Below, piece by piece: positions 25,653 through 38,499 of a stretch of 64,000 nt of DNA. Within the stretch, counting starts at the first letter, position 1, and every line of letters starts with the position of its first letter. Source of the DNA: Carya illinoinensis (Eukaryota; Streptophyta; Magnoliopsida; Fagales; Juglandaceae); contig NC_056762.1 in the NCBI RefSeq assembly GCF_018687715.1, positions 41,764,520 through 41,828,519 of the forward strand, given 5' to 3'. The notes under the pieces are model-generated. The model searched no databases and was not told the DNA's origin. It saw only the letters and a list, made by a program, of their open reading frames with translations. The position numbers were made by a program, and so were the translations under genes.

Positions 25653-28616
25653 TTATTGTTTAATTATACTATAATACTACTAACAAAATGAACATAATGC
25701 AGGTTGTTTTATGGGTAGCTATTCCCTCTCTTCTGGAAAGAGGACAAATAACCGTTGTGATGACGGTTTACTTAATCATATTCCTTTTCCAATATCTACC
25801 AAAGATCTACCATTCTGTCTGGCTCTTGCGTCGCATGCAAAACCTCTCTGGCTACATCTTTGGAACAGTTTGGTGGGGAATAGCCCTCAACTTGATTGCA
25901 TATTTCGTAGCCTCGCATGTAAGTTCCCCTTTTTCCGGTGCAGTATTTAATTAGTTCCTTTCCTGTGAAGTTATAATCCCTTGATTTGTCGCTTAGGCTT
26001 TAACTAGTATCATTTCAAATAAAGAGCTAGCAGTAAAAATATAAAAGCTAGATGAAAAGATTGGGAAATGTTACGAACGTTTGTACAAAGCTAAACCATT
26101 AATTAGTTATGCGCCATGTGAACCAAAAAAAGGTATCATCCTTGTCCTTCTTTTTAATAAAAAAAGAAATAAACGAGAATAACGATGTAACGTAAGTACT
26201 TATAAAGACTAGATAGAATCTTCATGTTAATTATGCAGTTGAGTACTTTAGTCTATAGTATTACAGTTCCAACTGTTCAAGTCTTAACGTTGATTTTGGG
26301 GTTGATCTGGAAGCGAAAAAATGTCTTGCCTTAGGCTTTAACAGGGAGAGAAAGTAACCAATTAAAAGAAAAAGCCTTTCGCAAAACAAATGTGAGAGAA
26401 TTTTTCGAGGGGTGAAAATACAGGAAGTGGGGCATCGTGATCCATGTGATATATGGTAACTCGATCCTGAAAGGTAATATATATATATATATATATATAA
26501 TTAAGCTAAAAGACTTGCAAATGTTTATTCACATACCGACATACGTACATGAGAAGTTCTATGTCACATTCAAACAGTCATGAGCTTGTGATGTTTCTTC
26601 TTTTGCAATCTTGGTACGTAGCAGGCACTAGGCCTAGGTAAAAGCCTCATCATTGAGGCTCTAGGCCTTATTTGGTTAACTAAAATTAAAAATCATATCT
26701 CATCTTAATTCATCATTACACATTTTTCAAATCCCAATACAAATTATAATAAATAATCTAACTTTTTCAAATCTCAATACAAAAATAATATTCAAAAATT
26801 ATATTATAACAATATTTTATTTATTACTATTTAAAACATCTCATTTCATCTCATCTCATCTGTGTAACCAAGCGGGGCCAAGTCTCATTTCATTTTATCA
26901 TTATAATTTTTATATAAATATAATAAATATTTCAATTTTTTTAAATTTTAAAATAAAACTAACATTAAAAAATTATATTATATTAATATTTTATTCAATT
27001 TTTTTAAAAATATTTCATCTCATGTGTATAAACAAACAAGGAATAACAAGATCGTGCTTTACTACATGATCTATAGGACTGCTAAATTCCTAATTACTTC
27101 GAAAAGAATATTTCCGAGATTGATCTCATCCTTTAATTTCTCTAAAATAAATAAAGAATGGCTTTTTGCTGAAAAAAACTCTAATATTTATGAATATGAA
27201 CTCCATAATCAAATAAATCTTGTTAGAAGTTGACCTCTGACGCTCAATTTTTTGAGACTATGTTTCACTGTTTTTTCCTCTATACGCGTCAGGCGGCGGG
27301 AGCATGTTGGTACTTGCTAGGAATCCAAAGAGCTACACAATGCCTGAAAGAGCAATGCAGAGCAACTAATAGTTGTGGTTTCAGAATGCTATCTTGTAAA
27401 GAACCCATATATTACGGAACAACAAGCATGGTGAGAGATGGAGCTAGATTGTTATGGGCAGAGAACAAGCAGGCAAGGTCTACCTGCTTAGAAAGCTCTG
27501 AGAATTATCAGTATGGAGCCTATAAATGGACTGTTCAAATTGTTACAAACGATAGCCGCTTGGAGAAGATACTTTTTCCCATCTTTTGGGGTCTAATGAC
27601 TCTTAGGTACTACATATTTTCTCCCCCCTCCTACGTTTTTGGTTAATCCTTCAACAGTAAGCGTTAAGTAATGTCTACACGTTTTCTTAAGTTGTTCTTT
27701 TCCAGCTTGTTTTGTTTGGTAGTTAATAATTAAGCAGATGGAGTGGACATTGGGGTGAGAAAAAATGGAGCATAAACAGTTATTTAAACAGTTCTTAAAG
27801 TGCTTTAATTATATGCCTAAAGGTACTATGTCTTATGCATGCACATCGCTTTTTACCTGGCCTCTCAAAGCATATATCTTTGACGTATATATATGCGTGG
27901 GGCTAGCTTCATGTGTGGATAGACACAGACTTGGATGGATGCTAGCTTTTTTCTAGAGGGGCATATATATTCGTCAAAGCAGTTCTTTTTGAGCATTAGG
28001 ATATTGCTCATCAATCATTATCTGCATAACGATCATTTGGGAATATTAAAAACATGAAGAGTATTTTATATTCCTAATGATTTTGGCTTATGCGCGCGCA
28101 TGCATCGATCGCCTTTTGTCCTTTCAAATCATCGGTGTCTTTGACGTATATATGCGTATGTCTTTTTCACTTGCATGTGAATCATAAATAGGTTCGGTCA
28201 AAGCACAGTTCTTTTCCGAACATTTTGATATTGCTAATCGTTTCTAGCTTGTTATGAGCAGCACCTTTGGGAACTTGGAGAGCACTACAGAATGGTTAGA
28301 AGTTGTTTTCAATATCATCGTTCTAACCAGTGGACTCCTTTTGGTCACCATGTTGATTGGAAATATCAAGGTAATGCTTCATGCCAAAATTTAACCGCAC
28401 AGTGAGCTCTGCATATTATCATATAGAAAAAAAACCTATATTCATAAATTTTTTCCCAACAGTTTGAGACTATTGAGTTTATGGCATAAGTGGATATTAT
28501 ATTTGGCAAATCATTATATTAATCTATCAAATTAATTGAAAAGGTGATTTTCTGTTAGTAAGATGGAAAATAATAGTTCACTTTTTGCTTCTATTGAAGG
28601 GTGAAGCGTGCGTGCG

Positions 28617-28657
<41 letters not shown>

Positions 28658-30056
28658 CACCATAAGAGGAGTGCTACATTCATGGACAAATTATATAAAT
28701 GTAATCCTACAAACTAACGTGATTTTATTTGATTTAATAGATATATTTTATATGATAAAATAACTTTACATTATGATGTAACACATCAGATTACGTCAAT
28801 TTGTAAAATTACTTTTGTGTAATCTTTTATGAATAGAATATTTTTTGTACGTAATGATTGTTAGCTAGATAGTTGTTTTTTCTTTTCTTCTGTTTTTGTT
28901 TCCTAATAACAAATGTTGTCATAGTTAATCCTATGGCCATGTATACATGCAGGTGTTCTTGCACGCAACTACGTCAAAGAAACAAGCAATGCAATTGAAA
29001 ATGAGGAATCTAGAGTGGTGGATGAAGAGGCGGCGGCTGCCTCCAGGGTTCAGGCAGCGAGTGCGTAACTATGAGAGGCAAAGATGGGCTGCAATGCGTG
29101 GAGTTGATGAATGCGAGATGATAAGTAACCTCCCTGAAGGCCTTAGGAGGGACATCAAGTACCATCTCTGTTTGGACTTGGTTAGACAGGTAATTAATTT
29201 TTCATTTTTATTGTTTTTTGCTAGACAGAGATAGGTGATTAATTAACATCATATATATATTATCGATATTTCTCACCACATGAATTTTCAAATGGCAGTC
29301 TATTAATTAATAAGCTGCTAACTTAGTCGAATCCGTTTCAGGTCCCATTGTTCCAGCACATGGATGATCTGGTCCTAGAGAACATCTGTGACCGTGTGAA
29401 GTCCCTCATATTCACCAAGGGAGAAACAGTAAGTAGCAAAATTCAAATATTTTCATCGCAACATCACTACGAAAATAAGTAATATTGGAAACCTAAGTAG
29501 TAAAGGTTAACCATGAAGTTGTGTTCCATGCATGCAGATAACTAGAGAGGGCGACCCAGTTCAGAGAATGCTATTTATAGTGAGGGGTCATCTTCAAAGC
29601 AGCCAAGTTCTTCGAGATGGCGTTAAGAGTTGCTGCATGTTAGGCCCCGGAAACTTCAGTGGTGATGAACTTCTTTCATGGTGCCTCAGACGACCTTTTA
29701 TCGAGCGGCTGCCGTCATCTTCATCGACATTAGTGACTATCGAAACAACAGAAGCGTTTGGGCTAGAAGCGGAGGATGTGAAGTATGTTACGCAGCACTT
29801 TCGTTACACATTTGTGAACGAGAAGGTTAAGAGGAGCGCCAGATATTACTCGCCCGGATGGAGAACATGGGCGGCCGTGGCGATTCAATTGGCATGGAGG
29901 AGGTATAGGCACCGGTTGACGCTGACATCTTTGTCATTTATTAGGCCCAGGAGGCCCGTTTCTCGGTGTTCTTCAATGGGAGAGGACAGGCTCCGGCTTT
30001 ATACGGCTTTGTTAACTTCACCAAAGCCCGATCAAGATGATTTCTTCGACTATTGA
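23229..30056 (+). CDS. CNGC4: Cyclic nucleotide-gated ion channel, CNGC4 type (group IVb)
   Basis: Seven exons: 23229-23798, 25703-25918, 27293-27606, 28262-28370, 28953-29189, 29342-29428 and 29538-30056. All introns are GT-AG, and the product is 683 aa. After an acidic N-terminus (about residues 18-46) come S1 (85-107), S2 (112-135), S3 (178-198), S4 (about 211-235, with Arg/Lys residues), S5 (240-262), the pore loop around FWGLMTLSTFGNL (360-372), with the TFGN codons falling at the exon 3/4 junction, and S6 (380-402). A C-linker follows, then the cyclic-nucleotide-binding domain with its phosphate cassette LGPGNFSGDELLSWCL (546-561) and an IQ motif IQLAWRRYRHR (626-636) for calmodulin. 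The protein is expected in the plasma membrane as a tetramer subunit; in Arabidopsis CNGC4 acts with CNGC2 in Ca2+ signalling and immunity. Length and sequence fit CNGC4 better than CNGC2. Introns 1, 2 and 4 hold microsatellites and MITEs. Confidence 0.92.
25574..25649. repeat. (GA)n microsatellite in CNGC4 intron 1
   Basis: A pure GA tract of about 76 bases, ending about 50 bases before the exon 2 acceptor at 25701-25702. Confidence 0.95.
26668..26880. repeat. MITE family copy in CNGC4 intron 2
   Basis: The family in reverse orientation: ATTTGGTTAACTAAAATTAA at one end, and CATCTCATTTCATCTCATCT then GTGTAACCAAGCGGGGCC at the other. The ends TTGGTTA/TAACCAA are inverted. Confidence 0.65.
26881..27040. 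repeat. Second, partial MITE family copy in CNGC4 intron 2
   Basis: Directly follows the previous copy and repeats its ATTATATTATATTAATATTT-like core and its CATCTCATGTGTATAA end. Confidence 0.5.
28618..28652. repeat. (TA)n microsatellite in CNGC4 intron 4
   Basis: A TA tract of about 33 bases. Confidence 0.95.
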
Positions 30057-32082
30057 AATTAATCGATCAAAAGCTAGCTACCTAGCTGTACGCAGGCTTC
30101 CTGAATATTTCACTTAATTTGCTTGATTTGGCAATAAGTACTTTACACTTCCATATTTCCATTACTGGGGAAAGTTTTTGATAGAGGAAAGGAAAACATG
30201 GCTCCTAGCTTGTTCTTGATTCCTAAAATTACTTTTAGGTTAAAAATTAATAATGGGAGGTTCAAAAGATAGTAACTGCTAATTTCTTGAGGCCGTCTTT
30301 ACAATTTGATCGAGGTGCATGAATGATGTTCTTCTTCGAAACCAGTACTACACGTTCATTCCCTCGAAGATGGATTTACTTGGCCGTCTTTCAACTATCA
30401 TGTGGTGTAATACATATGGTACCACGTTACCTGAACGCAATTAGCTTAAGTGTTAATGATCAATGGATTTGAGAATGGCTAAAACCGTACCCACCATGCT
30501 TAAACAAATAATGTTTAATCAAGTTGAAGCATAGAGAATTTTGGGATAATCAGATCTTTCGGATTATTTTTTTTATTTTGGATTAACTACTAAATTAATG
30601 GTTCTTCTGCTAGGCCTTAAAAATAACAATTTTGCTATATATAGTTACTTTTATATATTCTTTATGTATTTATTTTATATATAAAAAAAAAGTGACGCAG
30701 TCAATCATATCAACAATATGAACAAAGAGTATACAAAAGTAATTACATATAAAATTTTTGTAAAAATAAAGTTACTCCATGCCTTTAAATTATGGGTTAT
30801 ACTCCGCCCGTGTTTTTAAAATTGATCCAATTAATTATTATGTAAACTAAACTCTGTTCCTAAACCATTAAATTTGCTACTGTGTGACACTATTACACCT
30901 GGCATGCCAAGTGTTTAATTTATTTCTTTTAAAAAAAATGGAAATAGACAATAACATACAAAGATTATATTCCAAACTTCATCGAAATAACAAATTCCAT
31001 TCAATATGAGTTTCTAAAAAGTAACAATAAAATATTATTATTTTTATTAAAAATAAAACTATATATCCCACTTGGCCCACTCAAGGGGAGGCCACCGGCC
31101 CACCATCGGCTACTCCCAGAGTAACCTAGATCGGGCCTCCATGGCTAACCCAATGGGGGTTGGGTGGACCTGAACAGCCACTCATAAGGTTCCCTAAGGT
31201 GGACAGATCCGTGTGCACAAGGGTCAAGCCTAGAAACACCAAGAAGATCAGGTCGCGTCTCCTGTTTTTTTTTTTCCCTTTTTTTTGTTTTTCAAATGAA
31301 AATGTGCAAATTATTACGTGGTTAATTTGGTAATTCACTGCGTCCATGAGAACCTTGACTTTACGAAAAACACAAGAAAAATAAAAAAAGGTTCTTGATT
31401 ATAAGATATATATGAAGAATTGATATCTGCGTGGATAGCTTGCTGAATTGATGAGTCAATTGTAGGGTGATTTCTCCAGTAGTCGAGATAATTAACCGGC
31501 CCTATCGTGCATTTCTACTAGATAAATTTCTGCTTTAATAGCTAGCTTGCCCTACTGAGAAGTTCAAGACCCATTGGTTTATGAATTTTTACCCCTTTAT
31601 CAGGAACTTTTTCTAATTTTTTATGTACGACAGGTTTACCCCTCTTTTCAACTATAACTTGTGATTTTGTGAACAAGGCTTTGTATTCTCATTGACCATA
31701 GTTATATTATTATCACAGTCTTCAATTACAAGGGACAACAAATGGCTTGGACCTTGCGTACGTAGACATCAAATCATGTTGACTTCCTCGCTTCTCATGC
31801 CTATATTAATCTATGTGCTTGCACTGATCATGAAACTGTTATATAACTATATGTTTCTCAAAATGGTAATCAGCTGCAAGTTTCAGGGGCAGCGCCTTGG
31901 GCTGAGAAGGTACAGAATTCCAGGACCAAAAAATGATTGGAATACGAAAATAAAGATAATATTGATGGATGGATTTAGGATTTTGCCCAAAAAAAAAAAA
32001 AAAGATCTTTCAGGTCTACGAAGTTACGAACAAGTTGGACCGGATTAGAGAAGATGAGTAATATGGAGAAGAAATAAAAAAA
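30057..32082. other. Spacer between the CNGC4 gene and the dynein light chain gene
   Basis: Contains the 3' flank of the channel gene on the left and that of the minus-strand dynein gene on the right. No other coding region is supported; short frames near 31126-31347 and 31692-32048 lack any family resemblance. Confidence 0.5.
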
Positions 32083-35000
32083 TCAAGCTTTCACTGTCTC
32101 TAGGGCTGCAAAGTGGCTTGTCTCAACTTCTGGACCCGCAGAGCCCCTGAAGAGCAAAATGGCAAGGATGCCTATGCAAAAATAGATGAAACAGCCAGAG
32201 CAATGGGTGACAAACGAACCAAAATCTGTCCCGACAATGCATTGCCACCCAGGTCCGTATGCACCATCAAATTCCTACAAAATAACAATCCCAATCAATA
32301 ATCTAGAAGACTAGTCATTCCGATGTTTCACTTTTGCATAGATGCATGGACCTTTAGGGAAGTTGCATCCATTATTCATTGGTTTTGCCAGCTAGTATGA
32401 ACCGATCATGCATTCATGTTCGTAAGTGTAAAGCTGCATTCATATGTTGATTTTGAGGCAAGTAAAAAGCTGGCCTTGGTGTACCTCATTTAAATTTTGA
32501 CTAGGTTTTTGTTACATATTATCAGAAGAATAAAAGTTGTTGAAGATATTCCTTTGTATTCATTGTATATAACATTGTGCCCATAGACAGAGTATATATA
32601 GGCGTGAGGTACAGCTAGTAATAACAGAAAGCACGTAAAGGAAAATGATGTTGGTTACAACAGAATCAGAATAAAAGGAAAAATGCATGAAAACTCTTAA
32701 AGGTTCTAGAGCTGCTGAGATGGCTTCTGCTGCTTCTTATTTTGCTGAGTGGCATTATCTTGGCTTAGGCTAATACGCCCTCGCTAGTCAAGTGGGGTGT
32801 CAAGAACATAAAGACTCGATCGAAGAAGAGAAAAACGATCAGAGACCAATGGTTTTGTGAACACGTTTGCCAGTTGGTCTTTGCTGCTGCAGAATTTGAC
32901 TTGTAATGCTTTGACAGCTACTTTGTCTCTCACAAAGTGAAAATCAATGTCCAAGTGTTTTGTGCGAGAATGAGACACATGATTATAAGTCAAATATGTG
33001 GCCCCTAAATTATCGCACCATAAAACAGGTGGCATTAAGAGAGAAAAGTCAAGCTCCTTTATTAAGGTTTGTAACCAAATAAGTTCTACAGTGGTGTTGG
33101 CTAGTGACTTGTATTCCGCCTTAGTGCTAGAACGGGCAACAGTACGCTGCTTCTTTGAACTCCATGAAATAGGATGATTACCCAAAAAAATACAATAGCC
33201 TCCAATGAATTTTTTGTCATCAGGACATCCAGCCTAGTCCGCATCGGAATAGGCATGTAAGTTGAAGGATGATTGTTTTGAGAAGAAAAGACCATAGTTG
33301 ATGGTGGATTTTAAGTAGCGAAGAATTCGCTTGACTGCTGTCCAGTGAGAGAGTTTGGGTTCATGCATAAATTGACATGCCTTATTGACAGAGAATGAGA
33401 TGTCAGGTTTAGTTAAAGAGAGATACTGCAAGCTGCCAACAATGCTTAGATACAAGGTGACATTTTCAAAGGACGGAGAATCAAACTTGGAAAGTTTTGT
33501 CGAGGCCGACATGGGTGAGGAAATAGGATTAGCACCACTCATACCAGTTTTTTTTTAAAAGATCAAAAATATATTTCCTTTGACAGATGAGAAGCCCGTC
33601 CGAGATATACTCAAGTTCTAACCCAAGGAAGTAAGACAATTTTCCCAGATCTTTAACTGGAAAGGCTATACTGAGTGAGGCAATAAAAACATCAACAGCC
33701 AACGAGGAAGATGAAGTAATTATCATGTCATCAACATAAACCAGGATGAACATGCAAAATGTATCTGTGTGCATTATAAAGAGTGAGAGATCAACCTTTG
33801 ATGCAGAGAAACCATAAGTAAGTAACCATGAGCTCAGAGTTGAGAACCAAGCTCAGGGAGCTTGCTTAAGGCCATAGATGGCCTTGTTTAGTTTACAAAC
33901 AAAATGGGGCCTTAATGGATCAACAAAGCCTTTCGGTTGTTCCATCAAAATTGTCTCAGAGAGTGGAACATGAAGAAAGGCATTTTGGATGTCAATTTGC
34001 CTTAAACACCATCCATGAGTAATGGCAGTAGAGAGCACTGACCGAATAGTGGTAGGCTTTACCACTGGGCTGAAGGTGTCGGTATAGTTTATACCAATTT
34101 GTTGATGAAAACCCTTAGCCACAAGCCTCGCCTTCCTTCTTTCAATAGAGCCATTTGATCTCAGCTTCATTCTAAACACCCACCTGCAGCCAATTAGGTT
34201 AGAAACAGAGGAGGGAGAAACTAATGTCCAGGTATTGGTTTGGACAAGGGATTGGTATTCTTGGGACATGGTTGTTGTCCATTCGGAAAATTTTGAGGCT
34301 TCTGTGAATGAGGATGGCTCATCAGGTACCGTAGTAGTGGAAACGTAGCATTGCTGAGAAGGGTAATGGACAGTGCCATCGGTGAAAATGCGTGGGCGAG
34401 AGGAGTTAGTGAGAGATCGTGTAATAATCAGAGATCTGGAAGGGATTAGAGTGGTGGGGACAGGAAGAAGTGCATTGGACTAAGGAGAATGATTTTCTAC
34501 AAGGGATGAAGACGAGGAACTCTGGGAAGAAGATGAGAGTGAATCGGACAGATGTGATGAGGGAGATACGTCACAAGATCGGCCAAAAGTGAGTTGTGTA
34601 GGACTTGGACCAGAAGTGAGTTGTGTAGGAGTTAGGTCAGAAGTGGGTTGTGTAGGAGTAGATTGTCGTGGGCTAGGGGAGGATTGTGTAGGAGTTAGGC
34701 TAGGCTGAGGTGGCTCAAGAGTATTTGTTGAGTTGATGTCTTGGGTTGCATTAGACGGGGAGGGTTATGGGCTAAGAATGGAATTGGAAAAATGGGGAAG
34801 AAGAGTGGTAGTAGAGGTAGGTAGAATAGAGAGAGGAGCAGAGCTGAGTGTCTTGTGTGGAAAATTCATTTAGTTAAAAATCATATCAAGGGAGATGTAA
34901 AGATGATTTTTATGATAATCAAGACACTTGTATCCTTTATGAGATGAGCTAAAGCCAAGAAATAAGCAAGAAGTGGATCGAAAACTTAGCTTGTGGCAAG

Positions 35001-36939
35001 GACGGAGATTGGGCCAACATTTACAACAAAAAATTTTTAGAAATGAGTAATCAGGTAGTTTATGATAAACCATGAAATATGGAGATCGGTTTTGTAAGAC
35101 CGGGTTAGGTAGCAAATTAATGAGATAAGTAGCAGTTTCAAAAGTATCGGCTCAGAAAGAAAATGGGAGAAAAGCTTGGGCTAGTAATGCAAGCCTAGTT
35201 TCCACGATGTGGCGATATTTACATTCAACTAGACCGTTTTGTTGATGTGTATGTGGGCAAGAAAAACGATGAGTGATGACAAGATTTTTACACAGAGCAT
35301 TGAAAGAGAGAAATTCGCCTCCGGCATCAGTTTGTAAGGAAATGATTTTTGTGTTAAAGAAGCGTTCAACAAATTTAATAAATGAAATAAAAACTGAGTG
35401 GACATCATACTTATTTTTTAAGGGAAAGAACCATGTAAATCTTGTGAAATGATCAACAATAGAAAGATAGTATTTGCAACCAGTTCTTGAAACATAAGGT
35501 TGGGCCCCATACATCGGCCCATAACAGTTCTAATGGTTTGGCAGATTTCGTATCACTAAATGAAGGAAATGGAAATTGATGGGCTTTTGCAATGGGGCAT
35601 TCAGGACATACAAAAGATGATTTACTAGGAACATGAGGCAAACAATTCTGATGCAAAACACCAGAGACGATATAATCAGCTGGATGACCAAGTCTGAGAT
35701 GCTAGCAGCTTAAGGACATTTCACCGAGATGGATAGAGGATGAAGACAGCGGCAGGGAGGAAGGAAACTTGTAGAGGCCATTATGGGTTGGTCCGCTAAT
35801 GAGGAGCCTCCCTGTCAGTTTGTCCTTCACAGAGAAATGTGTATCATGAAATTCAAAGAAACACGAATTGTCAGTGCAGAATTGTAAGACCGAAATCAAA
35901 TTTTTGGTGATAGATGGAACATGAAGAAGATTATGAAGTTTAAAGGAAGAGGAGTTGATGGAAAAATAAGATTCACCAATATTTTGAATGGGTAGACTTG
36001 TACCATTTCCAACCCGAATATGCTCATTTCCACTGTAAGGTTCTGATGAGAGGTTGAGTTGAGAGAGGTCATGGGTTATATGGTGAGTAGCACCACTGTC
36101 TAGGTACCAAGTAGGATCTGTGATAGCTGATGGGGAGGTATGGTTGGCAGAGAATGAGGTGGGCGGATCATATTGGTAAGCATGATCAAAACGATAGTAA
36201 TATTGCAATGCAATATGCCCAGTTTTATTACAAACTTGGCATGTGGGTCGCTGGGTGGTATTCTGAGAGGAGTTTCTATAATTGGTGGAAGACCGCCCTC
36301 TGGAAGGAGGGAATCTGCCACGGCCTAGATTATTTCATCCTCCACGATAGTATCCACGGCCTCGTTGGTCTCTAGTATTGGCAGTGCTAAGATTTGCTGA
36401 GGGTTCAAATGGTGAGGATTTGAGGTTACGATTGGCTTGGCTTAATCTGTTCTCATGAATGAGAAGGAGAGTTCATTGGAGGATATGGGCTTTGCTCGAG
36501 TTGTAATGGAGGTGACAAAGTATTCATAGGTTGGACCTAAGCCATTTAGCAGGTAGGTAACATATTCTTTTTCAGAAAGAGGTGTTTCAGTTGCAGCAAT
36601 AGTATCGGCAAGCATCTTTACTTTGCTGAAATATTCAGTGATTGATTGGTCACCTCTGGACAGATTTGTAAATTGAAATCTAATTTGGAATTCTTTGGCT
36701 TAGGCTAATACATATACAGGCTAAGGTACTAGGCAAGATTTTGTGCAATTTCATCTTTTAATTAACATGTTGAAGTATTGAAAAAGTGATATATACTGTA
36801 CCTTTTTAATGAAGCGGGCAATCTCAGTGGCCTCGGTGACATCGAAAAAGTCGAGCACTTTTTTTGCTAGATCAAGGGCATCATGCTGCATGGTTTGGAG
36901 CATATCAGTCTCTCCAATAACTACTTTTCCTTCTAGCAT
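32083..36939 (-). CDS. LC8-type dynein light chain, intron interrupted by a copia element
   Basis: Two exons on the minus strand, 36939-36802 and 32274-32083, encode 109 aa joined in phase 0 at [15 protein letters not shown]. The LC8 fold is unmistakable: [20 protein letters not shown], then [18 protein letters not shown] and [16 protein letters not shown], which supply helices and the dimerising beta strands. LC8 proteins are small homodimeric hubs that bind short linear motifs; plants lack dynein motors, so the plant role lies elsewhere. I start at the ATG at 36939 because the open frame upstream has no ATG (it begins with GTG at 37077) and because a TATA box sits at 37091-37098. A 19-residue tail follows the usual LFRG end. 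The intron of about 4.5 kb contains a truncated copia element on the same strand; without it the intron would be only about 325 bp. Confidence 0.85.
32510..32775 (-). repeat. 3' LTR of the intronic copia element
   Basis: About 266 bp. One end is TGTTACA; the other now reads GGCTAATA where a canonical ...AACA might be expected, so one terminal base has probably mutated. TATATATA-type sequence near 32592-32600 fits a promoter within the LTR. Confidence 0.65.
32784..36692 (-). pseudogene. Copia gag-pol polyprotein relic
   Basis: Read on the minus strand from high to low coordinates. A gag fragment (about 36692-36260) includes a zinc knuckle at about 36245-36205 reading [14 protein letters not shown], in which the last Cys of CX2CX4HX4C is Tyr. 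The protease follows with [11 protein letters not shown] (36208-35702). GAG-pre-integrase and integrase follow at 35656-35152 and 35115-34870. RT lies at 34269-33235 with YVDDMII near 33730, and RNase H at 33185-32784, containing [13 protein letters not shown]. Stops and frameshifts separate the pieces, including a break after KQAP at 33853 (CGA to TGA type) and a slip in an A/T run near 33545. It cannot encode a working polyprotein. Confidence 0.85.
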
Positions 36940-37090
36940 GGTTAATACAGTAGAAAGAAGAAAACTAATTACTTTCTCTGAGACAGTACTCGGACTTGGT
37001 GGTGGTACTCTTCGCAGTAAAGCGACAGAAGCAAATTCTGAGACTGGATTTGAGGATGAGGGTATGATGGCATGCACGGAGTGGTAGAGA

Positions 37091-37098
37091 TTATATAG
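37091..37098 (-). promoter_or_regulatory. TATA box of the dynein light chain gene
   Basis: CTATATAA on the minus strand, about 150 bases before the chosen ATG (36939). A start site about 30 bases downstream would give a leader of roughly 120 nt. Confidence 0.5.
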
Positions 37099-38490
37099 AG
37101 TTTGGAAATAAAGGGGCCGGTGCTAATGAGCCAGCCACGCATATTCTTTCCAAAAGAGCAAAAGGGTTAACCACGTATTTCGATCCTTTGTTTGTGGTCA
37201 CCAAAGTATGCTGTGGACTTGACTCTACCTTAACTTGCCACCGTTATGCTCAGCAGCACATGGAGTAGATGTCTGGGGAAGAGAGCCTGGTAGTCCCAGG
37301 CTCGATACACGAAAATTAACCACGAATTTTCTGGTCCTACTTTATTTTGGACACTTCATTCTTTCTTTCTTTATGGCTTATGATCAGTAAGACTTTGCCA
37401 TGTGTATAGCACACCATGCAAGTGGACGCTGCTTAATTATTTAGTCAGTATCCTATAAAAGAAAGAGATCAAGGCATTGTACGTATAAATAGCAGGAACT
37501 GTACATTGTCTCAAATTCACCTACTGGCTCAAGAAAAATTTGGTGACTATATATGTATACCTCCGGTTTCAGAAATGATATTTGAATCTCATCTTTTATT
37601 CTTGAAATCAAAGGCCCTCTCATTTCCACTCGTGTTTCTTTCTTTCCGTTTTATGTGGTGTATGGGAAACCTGGCTATTTGTCTGAATAGACACCAAGGG
37701 CGTACTCACTATCATTGTCCAAAAAAGAACATCAACTTTGGCAGGCCACCATTAAGGGAGCTTGGATCTTCTAGCGACCTAAAAGTCTAAGAATTTTATC
37801 TCCATCACATAACGACTCCTATGGGCATCCTTACCTTTTCTGGCTCATTGTGGTCCTTAATATTTATTGCTCAGCTTCTACAGTTAGTAGGGGTTCCTGT
37901 AATCTTCTATATGGCATAGCACCTTGTGTCTCTCATGAACTCTGATACTTTTACACTTGCAAACATGTCAGCCAAATTGTGCCCTTAACAAGCAAGTTTT
38001 TTCAAGAACTTGAATCACTAAAAGTATAAAAATAGATTCTAAAATTGAAAGAATGTAAATATTGGTCTTCAAAATTATTCAAGTCTTCAAGATATGGGAG
38101 AAAAATAACGCATGGCTGAAATTCTTGGGATGCTTTTCAAAGTATACCACGTCGAATTGTGCTGTCTATGCTTCTATGGAAGATATCAATAACCAAGTAA
38201 CAACAGATATCCATCTAGTGGTGTAGTTCGCAATCAAACAACTACTTCAAAAGCCCACAGACAGAGAGAGAGCAGTTTCAAAAGTTGCAGGAATGTTAGT
38301 CTGTTTATTGGGCCCTATTTTACTTATTTTGGGCCACATTGAAGCCCATATGAATAAATGGTCTGAGGATGCATCGCGCATTCAAGCATACGCGTCAAAC
38401 GACAAGAAAGGGAACGAGAAGCTAACAAAGTTTGAGCGAGTACCAAGCAGCAATACGTAATTTCAAGTTCCATAGAAATCCAATCCTTAT
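37099..38490. other. Spacer between the dynein gene and the MULE
   Basis: Presumed promoter of the dynein light chain gene near its left end. No other gene is supported. Confidence 0.5.
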
Positions 38491-38499
38491 TATGTACCA
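38491..38499. repeat. Left 9-bp TSD of the MULE
   Basis: TATGTACCA, identical to 55462-55470; 9 bp is the typical Mutator-superfamily target duplication. Confidence 0.85.

Larger units (their letters stand above)
32510..36711 (-). mobile_element. Truncated Ty1/copia element inside the dynein light chain intron
   Basis: Minus-strand copia element lacking nearly all of its 5' end. Its 3' LTR is 32510-32775, from TGTTACATATTATC to GGCTAATA on the plus strand, next to a purine tract GCGAGGGCG read on the minus strand. Moving to higher coordinates come RNase H, RT, integrase, protease and part of gag. At 36695-36711 the 17-mer TTGGCTTAGGCTAATAC, identical to the LTR edge at 32760-32776, abuts gag-like sequence. 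This suggests that most of the 5' LTR and the gag N-terminus were removed by a deletion between short sequences. No TSD can be recognised. Confidence 0.8.

Noticed and set aside
36940..37077. Upstream extension of the dynein light chain
   Set aside because: The frame has no ATG there; the TATA position and family start support the ATG at 36939. Kept only as a finding.
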